The notes beneath the pieces are model-generated. The model was given only the letters and a program-made list of their open reading frames with translations. It made no database searches and had not been told where the DNA came from. 64,000 bases of DNA from Collybia mongolica (lineage: Eukaryota > Basidiomycota > Agaricomycetes > Agaricales > Clitocybaceae), in the NCBI GenBank assembly GCA_013420905.1, contig JAAXNY010000001.1:6944001-7008000 (forward strand), given 5' to 3'. Below, one piece after another: positions 31,123 through 43,652 of the stretch. The number at the start of each line of letters is the position of its first letter. Within the stretch, counting starts at the first letter, position 1. Made by a program: the position numbers and the translations under genes.

Positions 31123-32141
31123 TCTCCCCCACACCACAAATATAGACTGTCTTCAGTCTTTATTGCCAGCATGTTAACCAAGATTTTGGGTCTGTACATT
31201 TTGATCACCTTGCTCAATGCTGCATCTGATTCTGACTTTAGATGTGTACACACTCTCCCTATGTCAAGATCAAGACCAAAATTATGTTTTCCATTAGGAC
31301 CATGACAGTTATTCATTTCTTGTTAGAAATCTTTGACATTTGGACATCTCACTGTAGAGATTTCTGACATTCAGACATTTCTTCCACATTTGAGCAAGAG
31401 ATCACTACTTCTGCCAATTCTTCAGAGCTTCACAATGTAGGGTTGTGAGTCATAAAAAGGTTTCTGCTTTGCTGTGAGTTAGACAACTTGGACTTTATAG
31501 CCCATTTCTACACTCTCAGCTCTCCACACTACTCAATTCCAATCTTTTACTTTTGACAATGTCTTCAGCTTCCATGTCTTCTGTCACTCATACTCTGTGT
31601 TCACTTTCTCTGCTCTCTATCACTCCTTCCAGCACTATCCTGACCTCCTGATGTGGAGGAACTGGTGGACTTCCTTGACTAGTGCACACTTTTAATTGCA
31701 GGTTCAAAACTTCTTCATCTACCAGTAACCTTATTACTAATGGCCCTTGTACTGTTTTAGAATGATATTACTTGTATTGTCGAGGAGAAGTGCTACAACT
31801 TTCCTTATCCTGCCATCACTTCATTTACAGGTACTTTATCTTCCTGCCAAAGAGTGCAATGACTCTTGGTCATTGTGGCACTCTATTATTTCAGCCAATC
31901 TGGGGACTAACTTTATTCTACTGGTGAGTCCAATTGATTTTTTTGTTTTATACTTTTATACTGGTTACTTTTTAAAATACTTAGGGCCAAGCCCCTCCTA
32001 TTGAACAAGTACAAGATCAGATGGGGTTGTGATACAAGCATGGAGACATGGACAGTGTATTCCAGGACTCCTTTGCTGTTTCTCCTCATATGACTGGTAT
32101 GGAGCACCATTTGAGGTCTTTACAATCACCTATATGTATGT
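31123..32141 (+). pseudogene. Relic of antisense gene B next to the decayed LTR
   Basis: It begins with the PPT TCTCCCCCAC and aligns with 12,108-13,280. The start ATG is kept at 31,559 (MSSASMSS), and parts of exons 1 to 3 can be followed to about 32,125, with deletions and stops. It shows that the antisense gene was already part of this family when the old copy inserted. Confidence 0.7.
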
Positions 32142-32155
32142 AGACTCTATTTAGA

Positions 32156-32564
32156 TGCGTGGCTGGTCGACTTCCTCTCGGAGAATGAGAGCGCTTTTGC
32201 GTTCGATGTTCCCTAGTCCTAAACAGGCTAGGGGCGGTACTCAGTGTTCTAAGTGACGGCTATAGGGTGCTCCCTGCCCAAACATGCAAACCTGGATAAT
32301 CGGTGGACTTGAAGCCACCACCCGCTGCGGGGCACTGCAGCAGGGGGCCTACCCCCTGGTGTAGATTGGCCCTTCTGGCCTGTGTACAATGAGCTCCAGC
32401 TCCATTCGCTAGTTTGACTCCGGTCGGGCGAGCATCCTAACTCCGCAGCGCTTTGTCTTCTGCCCCCCCTCCCCCATTCCTCCAATTACTACTTGTAGTG
32501 ACCAGCACATGTATTAGGTACAGTTGGTATATAAAATGTTGATCAAAAAAAAAAAAAAAAAAAA
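32156..32564 (+). mobile_element. 5'-truncated LINE tail with poly(A) and target duplications
   Basis: This is the last 409 bases of the LINE family. It contains the end of ORF2 (WLVDFLSENESAFAFDVP and TAG near 32,215), the 3' UTR and about 20 A. Perfect 14-bp duplications AGACTCTATTTAGA flank it (32,142-32,155 and 32,565-32,578). It keeps many CpGs, so it is younger than its surroundings. Confidence 0.88.
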
Positions 32565-32578
32565 AGACTCTATTTAGA

Positions 32579-33039
32579 CTGCCCCCCACCAAACCAACCT
32601 TCTGGAGTCTAAGTGAAATCTCAGTAGAGTCTATAGACTGTATATAGACTCCTACAATATATATAGTCAAACCTGCCTTAATCCATAGCTTTTGTGGAAG
32701 CTAAAATATATGGGTTATCAAGGTTTATGGGTTGTCCCAGAGGTTGTTGTAGGGTTCTTTCTGAGGCTTCTAAAGTACTAAAATAAGGTATTTATGCATG
32801 TATCTATCTATAATTACTTGATATTTAGGTGGCTCATAATGCAAAAAAATTGGTCAGAGTAGATTGAAGGGACTTGGAGGCATGTAGGTGTATTTGGCAA
32901 CCAAAGCTCACCAGAATGACCTCCAATTTGTGTGCAAAAGGTTCATTGGGGTTGGCAATAACTGCATCCTTGTCAACAAAATTAACATTGTTGTCCAACT
33001 AATACTTATTTCTTCAGAAATGTGTTCTTTGTTGAATAG
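32579..33039. other. Decayed sequence with a pogo-like terminus
   Basis: TATATATAGTCAAACCTGCC at about 32,656-32,675 resembles the CAGTCAAACCTG terminal repeat of pogo/Fot elements. No matching inverted end was found. Otherwise AT-rich, with no gene. Confidence 0.25.
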
Positions 33040-33290
33040 ATGGGCAGAGAGAGCATCCTCATGTGTCTTTATTGTGTCCTTCAGTCAAGTGATCCCTGCC
33101 TTGAGCACTTCAAGCAGTTTCTTCTCCATTGTATGGTATGTCAAACTAGGAAAATTGTTACTGCCCTTATCCCAATTTGTGGCAATGTATTTCAAATTAT
33201 GTTACATATGGATACTAGATTGTCTTCTGGCAGCTCCAATAGAGATTCAGAGTCCACAAAATTGGTTGGAACTACATAGTTATCTGGATC
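33040..33290 (+). pseudogene. Decayed Ty3-type integrase fragment
   Basis: The frame holds CMVCQTRKIVTALIPICGNV followed by FQIMLHMDTRLSSGSSNR. This aligns with the element 2 integrase segment [12 protein letters not shown] ... [17 protein letters not shown], covering the zinc-finger end and the first catalytic Asp. The frame is short and CpG-poor, a remnant of an old element. Confidence 0.5.
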
Positions 33291-33507
33291 TGTACTGTTC
33301 TTAGTATTTAGTACACTATCCAAACCTATGTTGAGGTCTCACTGGCTACCAGAACCTCTATCTCCAGGAATCATAGCACCTGAACCTAACAGAGATTCAG
33401 AGTCCACAAGATTCACTGGAACTACATAGTTATCTGGATCTGTACTGCTCTCAGTATCTGGTACATTATCCAAACCTGCATTGATATTCCCCTGGCCACC
33501 AGAACCT
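33241..33507. repeat. Tandem duplication, period about 150 bp
   Basis: AGAGATTCAGAGTCCACAA occurs at 33,241 and 33,391. Each is followed by the same GGAACTACATAGTTATCTGG ... CCAGAACCT block of about 115 bases. On the minus strand it encodes an acidic Ser-rich repeat in the small frame 33,725-33,339. Confidence 0.6.
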
Positions 33508-33725
33508 GAAACAGCAGGATTATCAACAGATGTCAATGTTATATATAAAATAAAATAAATAATCAAAGATATAGCTTGATTTTTGAGTGCAATGATAGAT
33601 TCAAAGGTCTTTTGAACACAGTCTTGTAAATGGGTGGTAAACTGGTCTAAATGGTTTAATCTTTGATAGGCAGCTAAGTATTTACAATCTGCAACCCAAA
33701 GTTTCTCTATAGTCCAGGTGGACAT
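33339..33725 (-). CDS. Possible small gene or transposon exon, 128 aa
   Basis: ATG at 33,725 begins MSTWTIEKLWVADCKYLAAY, followed by a helical stretch (HLDQFTTHLQDCVQKTFESI), a hydrophobic segment (AISLIIYFILYITLT) and an acidic tail (DNVPDTESSTDPDNYVVPVN) partly duplicated in tandem. Not recognised. The neighbouring DNA is decayed repeat, so it may be a chance or relic frame. Confidence 0.25.
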   Translation of the reverse strand: MSTWTIEKLWVADCKYLAAYQRLNHLDQFTTHLQDCVQKTFESIIALKNQAISLIIYFILYITLTSVDNPAVSGSGGQGNINAGLDNVPDTESSTDPDNYVVPVNLVDSESLLGSGAMIPGDRGSGSQ

Positions 33726-36700
33726 GATTTTTCATTATTTTGCCCCAGTAAGATATTGAGAACAGGTGCATAAGGGGAACATTGTCATTGAGTTAAGTGA
33801 AATCAGCAGTTGGTGATTGCTGGACGTGTCAAGAAGAAAACATGTGACCAGATCACATGTATGTTTCACAGGGTTATTGGATGTCAAATTACTATGTCTA
33901 ATTATTTAACAAACTCTAATGATTCAGGGCATTATCCCAATGCACTGCCTGGTACACAACCACTTCTTGGCCCCCCAATGGCCCCCAACACAGCCTTATA
34001 ACCCCCAGCACCTATGGCAAATGGCAACTGTGATCAAGAACTCTATAGTGTTATCAGCAATTTATGGGTCTCAAAAATATTGAGTGCATGAACTAACACA
34101 GAAGCTACTGGAAAGCCAAGAGTGGTTGGTGGGAGCATTTCAAGATATTGACAAGTTAAAGGCAGATGTGAGGGTGCTCCAGATAGGGTCCCAATTTCTG
34201 TATGTCACTATAATTTTTTTTTCTTTTAGTTATTGTCTCATTTCCTGAGCCCTAGGCCTGTTGCTGACTTTTGTTTGCAATCACTGACTCCCAGTGATTC
34301 AATCTCACAGGTCCAATCAGGGTCTGGTATTGCTATTCCTGGATTTGTTGATGTTTGTTCAGCAACACAGCTCCTGTGCCTCCCATTTGACATCCTCTAG
34401 AACATAGAGGACTGCCAAAATGATCCCCTCTCTGCACCAAATAAATTCAACAACTCTCACCCCACCATGAACCTTGCTATTTGAAATGAGGATGGCAGTC
34501 TCATTTCAATTGAAAAATACAATAGCATTTGGACTGACATAGCAGTGCTTACTGGTGCAAACTTGGGTGGAGTAGGCCAACACACTGTGTGGCAGGTACT
34601 CATTCTTTATTTCTTTTTTGTATTTTTTTGTAGGAGAAATAAGTCCATTCTACATTCAGGAAGTTGTAGATGACTAGAAACAATGTAGGTGATAGTTTAT
34701 AAAGGTCATGTGACCATAGGAAAATGTTACCAAGTAAATAAGTAATGCCCATGCACAAAAGCCAATGCCATAACTTGCCTGGTTATAGAGAAAACACAAA
34801 AACCATCAGACCTAACTTTTTCCCAGGATTATGGACACTAAATGAGCATTCAGGTTGTTGTCATGTATTTAGTATGCTGATGTGGTGGAATAGATCATGT
34901 GACATGTGTCAATAAATAGAGAAATCAATCCTCTTTGTATTTCAGGTTAAATACAGTAGTAGTTGTTGATTATTCCAATGTTTAGCTTAATTTCCCACAA
35001 GGGTCATGTTTGGTAAGGGTCTTTGTTGTTATAAGATGTTTGTTCACCCCTGGCATAACACACAGACCTTCAAAACTGGCTGAATCTGGACATTTCTAAT
35101 ATTTTCCTCAAGATGGACCATGGGAAAAATATGCTAAACAAGTAAATTGTGGAGCCATGTTTGTACATTCCAAACATATAAAAACAAAGTTAACAGATTT
35201 ACTGTTACAGAGAAAAACACAAAGTAAATTTTCAAATATGATACTTTGAAATATCAGATATGCATCATTTTGATGGCATCATCAAAAGCATTATGTAAGC
35301 ATCCCAAATACATGCAAATTATGTCACAATACTTTGTATTTATGGAGAAATGCTGTAGAAAGCCATAAGAGAAGAAAAATCCCAATATGGAAATATTTTC
35401 CCATGGTGTTGAAAATGAATGAATGAATGAATGAATTAATGAATCAACTTTTTGCCTGAAACCTAGGTTGATAAAGAACTTGTAACCTACAGAAGTTCCC
35501 ACCACCAACAAATGATCCTATACAGTATTGCAAGAACAGTTGTTTATTAGATGGTATGGAAATGCAGACAATCTCATGGTACAAGACTTGCCCCCACACA
35601 GGTCTCAGGTGTTATCCAAGTACTTGAGTAGATGTATCCTGAGCTGCAGCTGTGTTCTGACCATTGGAAGGTGGAAGGCCAAGCATATACTCATGCAGCA
35701 TTTCAACTCCTGCAATACCATAGTATAATCATGGAAGTGGTCTACAACAGGGAAGGGAAAAGGCCAAGTGTGCCACCTGTCTCAGGCCAGTTTGGATGAC
35801 TCTCAAGAGGGCAGCTCATTGGTGGTTGAAGATCACCCCACCATATGACAACCTTTTGGACTCAGATATAGCAGCAATCCAGATAACCACACAAACCTAG
35901 TAAAGCACCCTTGATAAGACTCAAACTACACAACAACATCCGTGGCAAAGAAACTATGGACAAGGCAGGAAAGCTCTCAAGAAAAAAATAGTATGTTCTC
36001 TTGCTCATAATTGATGACACACTAACACAACACAATACCAACAGACTTCAACATGATTGATGACCTTGTTAGCCTCAATTCAACACTCCTGGTCCCCAAT
36101 CCACATTCCCAATACACAAATGTGATGGATACAATGAACACAACAACAACAAACCCAATGACCCCCACAGAGATGCAAATTAATACTGTGTTCATCTCTG
36201 TCAACATTTCCTGTATGTAGCTCCAATACCTTTTTATTGTTCTACTCATGACACTTTTGCAGTGGCAATTTAAAGGGTACCTTTCTCTTTATGTTCTTTT
36301 TTACTCATTTCTTTGGATATTTTTGCAACCAATTTTCCAGCAATGAAAGCAGCCCCCCCTCTGCTCAACTGCCTTGCCACCATAGCCACTGTTGAACAGA
36401 ACCCTCATGGAACCTCTCATGAGGTTATCACTTTTGTGTCTTGTATCAAAAACACTGACCTGAACTGACCTGAACTGGACAACAATACCAATGCAGGCTG
36501 GGGACATCACCAGTTTACAGCTGGCTCATGAACCATTGCCTCTGTCCTGGTCTCATGGGATGCAATAGGTAACATTGCTGCTGCCTGCTGCCTGATTGCT
36601 GCTGCAATCAAAACATGTTGAGTCATATGACACCTTTGTCACAAATGAGAAATTGAGGCCCAGTTGTACACAAGTGATGTGTACTTTGATCATGTCATTG

Positions 36701-37455
36701 AAATGCTCACTACCCTCACATCTGATCAAATCCCTGAAGTCCCACAACAATCCCAGGTATGTTATTGCCCATTGTGCAGGCCCCTTCCCAAACTCATCAT
36801 ATATCAGACCTCTGCCTCTGCCATACCTCCACCAGCACCAGCTGATAACCACAAACAGAAAGCACTGCAGGTATGTTCTTAATTTACTCACATTAATCAG
36901 GCTAGTTAATCATAAATAATAAGGCTCTCATTGTAGATGATTTGAAACCTTGGGTTTGAAACTATGCCATCATGGTCTCGCAGCAAAATCCAAAAAAAAC
37001 TGGTATGCTTTTTTTTCACTTTGAATTTCTTTTTCTAAACCAGAACCTCAAGGCCTTATTAGTGCTATCCTTTTGTCAACAAAATTTCCATCAAGTGATG
37101 AAATTAATGCACTGGTAAATATGAGTACTGCTCAATTGGGTGGATTAATATATTTTCAACTTTCTATTTAGCAACAAAAAGGGAAAAGGGGGGGGTATGT
37201 CATCATAATACATATATACATAGAAATAGGCATATAAAATACTTGACTTTTCCTCGACTTTGGTGTGATGAAAATTTTAACTTTACTAACTCTCGTTTGT
37301 ACTGCTATAGTTGAAATTTAGTCAAACAAATGACAATGTATAGTCATCCATGAGTCTGTACAATCTGAAAAAAGGCCATAGTCAGTAGAAACAACATTTT
37401 AGTCAAACTTATATTTATGTGACTTATTTTTTTACTGAGCCTGACCCTCTATCAG
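33726..37455. other. CpG-poor decayed region, no gene called
   Basis: No long frame or known domain is seen. Short frames with plausible splice sites (for example 36,664-36,870, with CYCPLCRPLPK) hint at dead multi-exon transposon genes. A (GAAT)n run lies at 35,416-35,440. The scarcity of CG fits ancient methylated repeats. Confidence 0.4.
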
Positions 37456-37489
37456 AGGGCCGGGTCCGACAAAGAGGTGGACCGGCCCT
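37456..37489. repeat. GC-rich hairpin downstream of the transporter gene
   Basis: AGGGCCGGGTCC pairs with GGACCGGCCCT across an 11-base loop, with one bulged G. It lies about 100 bases past the stop of the MFS gene. It may be a 3' end signal or a foldback terminus. Confidence 0.4.
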
Positions 37490-37592
37490 TGTCTTTGGGG
37501 GAGTGTAAAGACCTCACCTGTTGGTCAATTTCATCTTTTCCATGTCTAGTACTTGGGTTGCAAATGCTGTTTGATCCTTGCCCAACATACAT

Positions 37593-39596
37593 TCAAGTCT
37601 TTACTTCTAGAGAAGGCATGGAAGGAGTTACTTGCAAAGGAGTCTTTAGTGTGAGCTTGTCGTTACGAAGAATGTCAATCGGAACCGCCCGCCTCTGGCC
37701 AATAAAAATTCTCCCTCCTGGTGCATCCCCAAGTGCTCTCAGTACAACGTCCTTTTCGAATAGATACCGGATATCTTCCAGAGCATACCCTGTAGTCTCC
37801 GGAAGGCAGGTATAAGCCCAAGCCGACATAATCAAGCAGCAAATCCCGAAGATCAGGAAGGTCCCGTAGGTAATCTCGTTCAGCATGATTGGCGTTAGTT
37901 TGGATATGGTGAAGGAAAATAGCCAGTTGACGCCTATTGCAATAGATTGGATTGCCGGTCGAAGATCGTTAGGTGCTACTTCACTTGCAACTACCCAACT
38001 AAAAGATCATGTTTAAAGAAGGTGAGGTGAGATGAGGGGTACTACTCACGGGAGTGGTCCCCACCCGATGCAATAGAAAACGGCATAGAGATACACTGCA
38101 GCAATAGAAACATAGCTCGCGGGAACGACCTTCCCATTGGGGTGGATACCGCTGTATCCTCCAATCCACAACATTGTGGCTCCTTGGCCCAGGCCACCTA
38201 TCATCAAACATTTCTTCCGCCCGAGACTTTCAACGGCGAACACAAGAACAACCCCTACGGAGACAACCTGGAATGCGTATTATTATTTCTTATTGTGTCT
38301 GGTCGAAGCTGTATTACCTTGACGATACCATAAACCCCTAAGGAGACAACGCTTTTGTGAATCTCATGAGTGTTGTGAGTCAAAGAACGAACCTGTTGCA
38401 AAGAGGCCAGCTGTGGTTCCGCTGATCCCGAGTCCAGCGAATATTTGTGGACTAAAATAATTAATTGCGTTGGTTCCGGTCCACTAAGTCTCCATCAGAA
38501 GCCCAGCATGAGAAGGTAACGACTCCAACGTACTTGTTGAAACAACATTACTAACGATGGTATAAAGCATCGCAAGCCGGTGGTGCGTGACTCTGTCATT
38601 TTCGGGAATTGCCTCCAAAAGCTGATAGTTTCCTTCCCAGCAAAATCACGCTTTATCTCCTTGACCATTTCCACAACAATCTCATCGTCTACGGATGTTC
38701 TTGCAACAAATGCGAGGACACTGGCAGCAGCGTCATGCTTCCCGTGCTCAACTAACCATCTCGGCGATTCAGGCTGAAACAACATGGCCGCGATAAATAA
38801 AATTCCCGGGATCATTCTGAACGCACTTTCAATATATAAAGTCAATAACAACGCTGGGATACATACTGTACTATAAATGGTATCCTCCATTGTAACTCTC
38901 CCACTGGTATATCTTTCGACGCACTATAATTGACCCAGTCTGACGAGATTTGAAGTTCAATCAACCTTTTTTGAGTATACAAGTATCTAGGCTCACAGCT
39001 CAGCATAATCCCCACATTATTGGCAAATTGGACCATCCCAGTACATCGCCCTCGAATGCTTGGAGGAGTACATTCTGAGACGTACGACGGCACCAACGCA
39101 GACACCATGCCGACGCCAACTCCCCCTAGAAACCGACTGAAATACAATACCTTTAGACCGACTGCCTGGTTGCTACCCAGCCCAACAACTGACTGGATCA
39201 AACTTCCTACGAGGTATATTACGCCCGCTGCAAGGAGAGACGGCTTTCGCCCAAATCGACTCGAAAAGTATCCTGTCGACAGTGCGCCAAAGCTTCAGCA
39301 TTTTCAGTTACAATAAGGTGTTATTGTTGGAAATAGCTCACAAGCAGCCCGCTTGTAGCACCGAGACTATGTTTCCATTGAGGTCTGCACGTTGGGATGC
39401 AGTCATTTTATCCATCCCGAAGTAGTGCTTAAATGAATCAAGGGCAAGGATACCCCCAATCAATCCACTACCAAGAATGCCCCGAGAATCAGCTGGAAGG
39501 TGAGATGACAAGAGACCGTACGCACATATCCCAACCGTAGAAGATGCTGCCCATGGCAGCTGATCCAGCAAGGATGTAAGCATTGCGGAATCTCAT
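37593..39596 (-). CDS. MFS sugar/quinate-type transporter, about 525 aa
   Basis: A multi-exon gene starts at ATG 39,596 ([20 protein letters not shown]). The exon 1 donor at 39,525 and acceptor at 39,468 give the junction GWD-IGLIGG. Later introns are all about 45-60 nt. The joined frame is open and has the sugar-porter signatures in order: SSRFGRKPS after TM2, [73 protein letters not shown] and [16 protein letters not shown]. Twelve membrane spans are expected at the plasma membrane. The substrate (hexose, quinate or related) cannot be fixed; the [16 protein letters not shown] end resembles quinate permeases. No defects are seen. It is the left end of the host gene block. Confidence 0.85.
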
Positions 39597-39997
39597 TCGC
39601 GGCGAGAGCACTTTCAATCCAACGAAGATAATAAACGTGAAGGGAAAATAGAGTGAGATAACGATTCGGTCAGAACAGTACTTGGGGCCGCCGAACCCTT
39701 CACCGGCAGACCGGATGTGGTGTAACCTAAGTTGATGTCAGTCTCCCGTGGGGAAGAGAGCTCGTGGTCAAACTTACTAGGATCAGCCGGGAAGCGCGGA
39801 CCGACACTTAGTGGTTTGTTACGAACCCAAGTGGATAATCGTAGGTGTATTCACCTTGTGAATTACAAGAACGGAGAGATACAGTACTTCGACCTGGCTA
39901 ACGCGAATCCTGTGAGCCCTTCCAGCCCGTTCGTGTTGCCATACCCTCATGACGGCTTCAAAAGCCGCAGTGACCACTAGATCAGGGCAGCAGGGCA
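39597..39997. other. Spacer between two minus-strand genes
   Basis: This is the promoter region of the MFS gene and the 3' end of the SUR7/PalI-like gene. No further gene is seen. Confidence 0.5.
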
Positions 39998-40834
39998 TCA
40001 CCTTCTGGCTTTGGGACGGTCCTGGAGATGTAGGCGAGACGCAAGAGTAGGCTCATGCTCGCGAGGTAATTGAGCTCGTCGTGTCTTAGTTGTGGCATTC
40101 CAGCAGGCTAACGTCATGACCAGAAGTACAAGGCTCGCAACAAGCGACAACCATGGCTATGAGATGAAGCTAAAAGCCAACATTGTACTTGAAACGGCAG
40201 TCGACTCACCAATGGCCCAAATGATGCATCAAAACCTCGTTTTTGGAACCGTTTCCTCGCTACATTCCATATTCCAGCCATAAACGCGAAAGCTAGAAAG
40301 GATGACATGAACGACGACAACACGAAGAAAAAGGACACTTTTTCGTTTCGACTTGAGCGATTGTAGGATACGGGTATGAAGGATATTAATGAGAACAAAG
40401 TCAAGATAGCCGCTAAATTATGACGAAGTCAACAATGAATACAAACTTTAATGCTGTAGAACCGAACATATCGGATAAAACACCAGGGCGTTGGTGATAC
40501 TGGTAGGGATCTGTGGTTCCCATACATAACCAAGCCTTTGTCAAAAGACTTTAGTAAAGCAGAACTTAAGAGTTGCCTTCTTACCCCAAGGGCCTTAAAC
40601 ACGTTCCGTCTTCATCGATACACCAACCCCATACACCAAAACGCACACCACCAGCTTGAGAGCTGTAAAGAAAGTAAAGAGAACTCAAAGGCATTGAGAA
40701 AGTTATGAGTGCTCTACCATCCAGAGTCCATGTCAGTACCAAAACCTTGTACTGGCGCAATTAAAGACTCACAAGAGCAGAAACGCACCCGTAGTCACCG
40801 CGAACAACAGAATAATCGGAATCTCATGAACCAT
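39998..40834 (-). CDS. SUR7/PalI-type membrane protein, 5 exons, 177 aa
   Basis: Exons are 40834-40773, 40662-40585, 40499-40468, 40412-40210 and 40156-39998, and the joined frame is open to TGA. The layout fits the family: TM1 (IPIILLFAVTTGAFLLF), an outside loop with a cysteine pair (WCIDEDGTC), TM2 (ITNALVFYPISAILTLFSLI), TM3 (FFVLSSFMSSFLAFAFMAGI), then a short loop and TM4 (PWLSLVASLVLLVMTLACW). The tail is basic. Members sit in the plasma membrane and act in eisosomes or in pH sensing (PalI/Rim9). Which role applies is not clear. Exons 3 and 5 are short, so their borders were chosen by phase and by restoring the membrane spans. Confidence 0.75.
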
Positions 40835-41708
40835 GTTGTCGTGACAGTTGTCGAACGGGCGCCTGGGGGAGTTCTTTGACCTGTAAACACTGAATGGAGA
40901 CCCTTGCGTCGAAGCTAGGCGCGGCGTGTCGGGCGTAGGGGAAAGTATTCACAATATAATAATTGTTGTTTGGGGACACAATAAGCATATGAATCGGAAG
41001 CGAGAATTTTGTATCGTATACATAGACTTAAACACTCATCACAAGTGATACAATGACGAAACTACAGAATGTACACCGTGGAAAAGTGAGAGTATTAGAT
41101 TGGTACACGCTACGTAACATCAGGCAGGAAAGGACGGACGGGATGCTCGAACACCGTGATAAAAAAAAATGTGGAAGAGAGGGTGGATAATAATAGAGGA
41201 GAAAAATTTGCTGATTTCGTGGTGATCAAAGAGACGTGGATTATTGCACCAAGAGTAAGAAGAAAAAATGATCGAAGAGATACAGTCGAAAGAATTGACC
41301 GTCCGTCCTCGGAATGCCATACCAGACACCAGACCATCGACGTCGGCATCGAAACATATATAGCATTGATAAATTCCTTCGTCATCGGTCGTGAGTGTTT
41401 ACAAGACAGCTGAATAGATAGGGAGTCGTGTGGTGAATACACTTGCTGTGAAACCACGCAGATGCTGAGAAAAAGAGAACGCGATTACAGATAGGGACAG
41501 TGAGTGAGTGTATGTGGGTTGATGGTGGTACTGGTGTCATACTAAAGGCTTGGCTGGTGATACAACATGGGGCGGTTCCGCTTGATTAGTACAACAGAGA
41601 AGAGATGGCCCAGAGGAGATAAGGAGACTAGCAGGGTAGCTCTGCAAAGTATCCCATTCCGTATTCTAAGTTCGTCGCTATGTTCTGTTCAACCATGGGA
41701 GGTTTACG
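40835..41708. other. Spacer between SUR7/PalI-like and Whi5-like genes
   Basis: It contains the promoter of the SUR7/PalI-like gene and the likely 3' UTR of the Whi5-like gene. Short frames on both strands show no domain. Confidence 0.5.
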
Positions 41709-43652
41709 TTAACTGCGAACCAAGTCGATCCCTGCACCCAGGCCTCGGTCCTCTTGTCGCTTTCCAGGGCTTTGTACAACATTCATGGCATGTCGCATTT
41801 GTTCTTCCTCAAACAACTTGCGACCTACATCCGCGCGCAAGCCCAGATTTCCCTTATGCCCTTGCCCAACTGTTCCACGAGAAGGAGATGGTGAAGCATG
41901 GATGAAATCGCTAAAATTGAAGTCGGCACCCCCTTGGAGGAAACCCGGTTTGGGACTAGGATTCCGAACAGGCACACTCCCAGACGTGGGCACAGGCAAA
42001 GAAGCAGCGGGTAACAAATGGGGCGATGAGGTTCTCGCTGAAAGAACATCGCCGGCGCTCCTCACCCCCATATCAGTTCCGATGCTAGAGATGCTAGAAT
42101 TCAAGCTGCTGTCTCCGCCCCTGGGCAACGGGAAGGCTAGTCTGGTAGGCTCCTCAGATCCAGGTGATCCCCCTGCAGCCTTGGAGGGAAACAAAACCCG
42201 TCCTTTGTCCCGCAAAGCTCCAGCACCACCACTTAGTGCCCTATAGGCCACAAGGTCTCGGGACTCCTTGTTGGCGGTTGGTCTCGCTGGGGAGGGAGAA
42301 GTGGCGAGGAACAACATTAAGTCAGCTGCCTCATTGTCAGTAGGAGCAGGTCGTGGTGTGGTAGAATTTGTAACAGTTGTTGGGGGAGATGGAGTGTGAT
42401 TTCTGAATGAAGACTCAGTGATGGTGGATGTAGACGCCCCGGCGGAGAGGGGAGCAGGGGGACTTGTAGCCCTAGTGGTCCGAGCAGAGCTCTGGGCAAA
42501 ATGAGAGTAGGAATACGCTGAACCAGCTTCGGATCCATCAAAGCTCGACCGTGGTGATGAAGCGCTACCGGCTATGGATGGTCTATGGTGGAGGAGCAGG
42601 GACGTTAAAGTGGCTGCGGCCTTCATATCCACGTCCCCATCGACATCAACATTCACGTCCGCACTACTTCTTTTTCGTTTTCCCTTATCGGCCGAAGCGC
42701 GCTTAGCTTTGCGTTTATCTGGCGAGCCGACAAGGCCGGGAATCTTGTCGTGAGGCCTACTTTTCGCATGCGCGCGTGTGCCTTCCGCAATGCTTCTCAC
42801 TGCAGGTTTTGAGGCACGCGCTCTGGGTGATGCAGTGGGCCTCGAGGGCGCGGGAATAGGAGGATCTCCCGCGTTGTGGATTGTACGAGCTTGTTTGGCC
42901 GGAGGTGGGGCCAAAATAGAGCTGTATAGGCTGTGACCCGAGTTAGGGGCTCGCGAGCTAGAACTTGGGTCATTGCTACTAGATGTGGCGTAGACATTAC
43001 CATTGATGACAGGGTAGTAGGTCCGAGGAGAAGACGTGTTCAAGGGTGGGGGCATCGTGTTCGACCCGCCCCTCCGAAGCCCACCCGCGCCTGTGCCGAG
43101 TCCATGGGGACTTTGCGTGGCAGGATTATTGTAGTAGTTATTGCCGGCAGCTTTCCGTTTAGCGGCGATGGTGCGGGAAAATGATGCAGTCTGACTCTGG
43201 GTCTGCGTTTGTGCTTCCAGATCACGTAAAGGGATGTGGTGCATGTTGTGCGTAGCTTTATAAGACGCATACGACAGGCGCGCTCGTAGGCCACGAGTTA
43301 CCTATAAAATTGTAAGCAAGAGGGGTCGAAGGTCTCAGAAGCCAATTCCAAGCATCGAAACGGTGGTAAAAAGAATCAGGGAGCCACTCTCAAACAAGGC
43401 GGGAGTCATGAAAGAATCAACATGGGGTAGCGGGCTGGAGGGACTACGACGTATGGACGCGTCGAAATAAGGACAAAAACTCACCATAGATATTTCTGCC
43501 CTAGCAAGGAATTTCTGGACGGCCTTCTTCCTCTGCTCCCTATCAAGAGGGTCGCTCGACGCGGGCGACGTTAATTGTGATGCCGCAGCGTTGTGGGGCA
43601 AGAAGGCCATGGGGGGCGATGGGGATGTGGTTGAAGACGACGGAGTCGCCAT
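41709..43652 (-). CDS. Whi5/Nrm1-like G1/S transcription repressor, 2 exons, 586 aa
   Basis: Exon 1 is 43652-43485 (MATPSSSTT...), exon 2 is 43301-41709, and the 183-nt intron is in phase 0. The splice joins KAVQKFLARAEISM to VTRGLRARLSYASYKATHNM, which restores the short conserved core (LRARLSYASYK) of the Whi5/Nrm1 family, the part that binds the SBF/MBF factors. The rest is low-complexity Ser/Pro-rich sequence with many SP/TP sites (SPDKRK, TSPSPA, SPKPG) fit for CDK phosphorylation, a basic patch (KGKRKRSS), and a helical end (GRKLFEEEQMRHAMNVV). Expected role: repression of G1/S genes until CDK releases it. Whether it is a Whi5 or Nrm1 counterpart is open. Confidence 0.72.

Noticed and set aside
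35416..35440. Short tandem repeat as CRISPR-like array
   Set aside because: It is a simple (GAAT)n microsatellite without spacers, in a eukaryotic genome.
39732..39980. Small + strand gene upstream of the MFS gene
   Set aside because: No domain or splice support; it lies in the spacer between two minus-strand genes.
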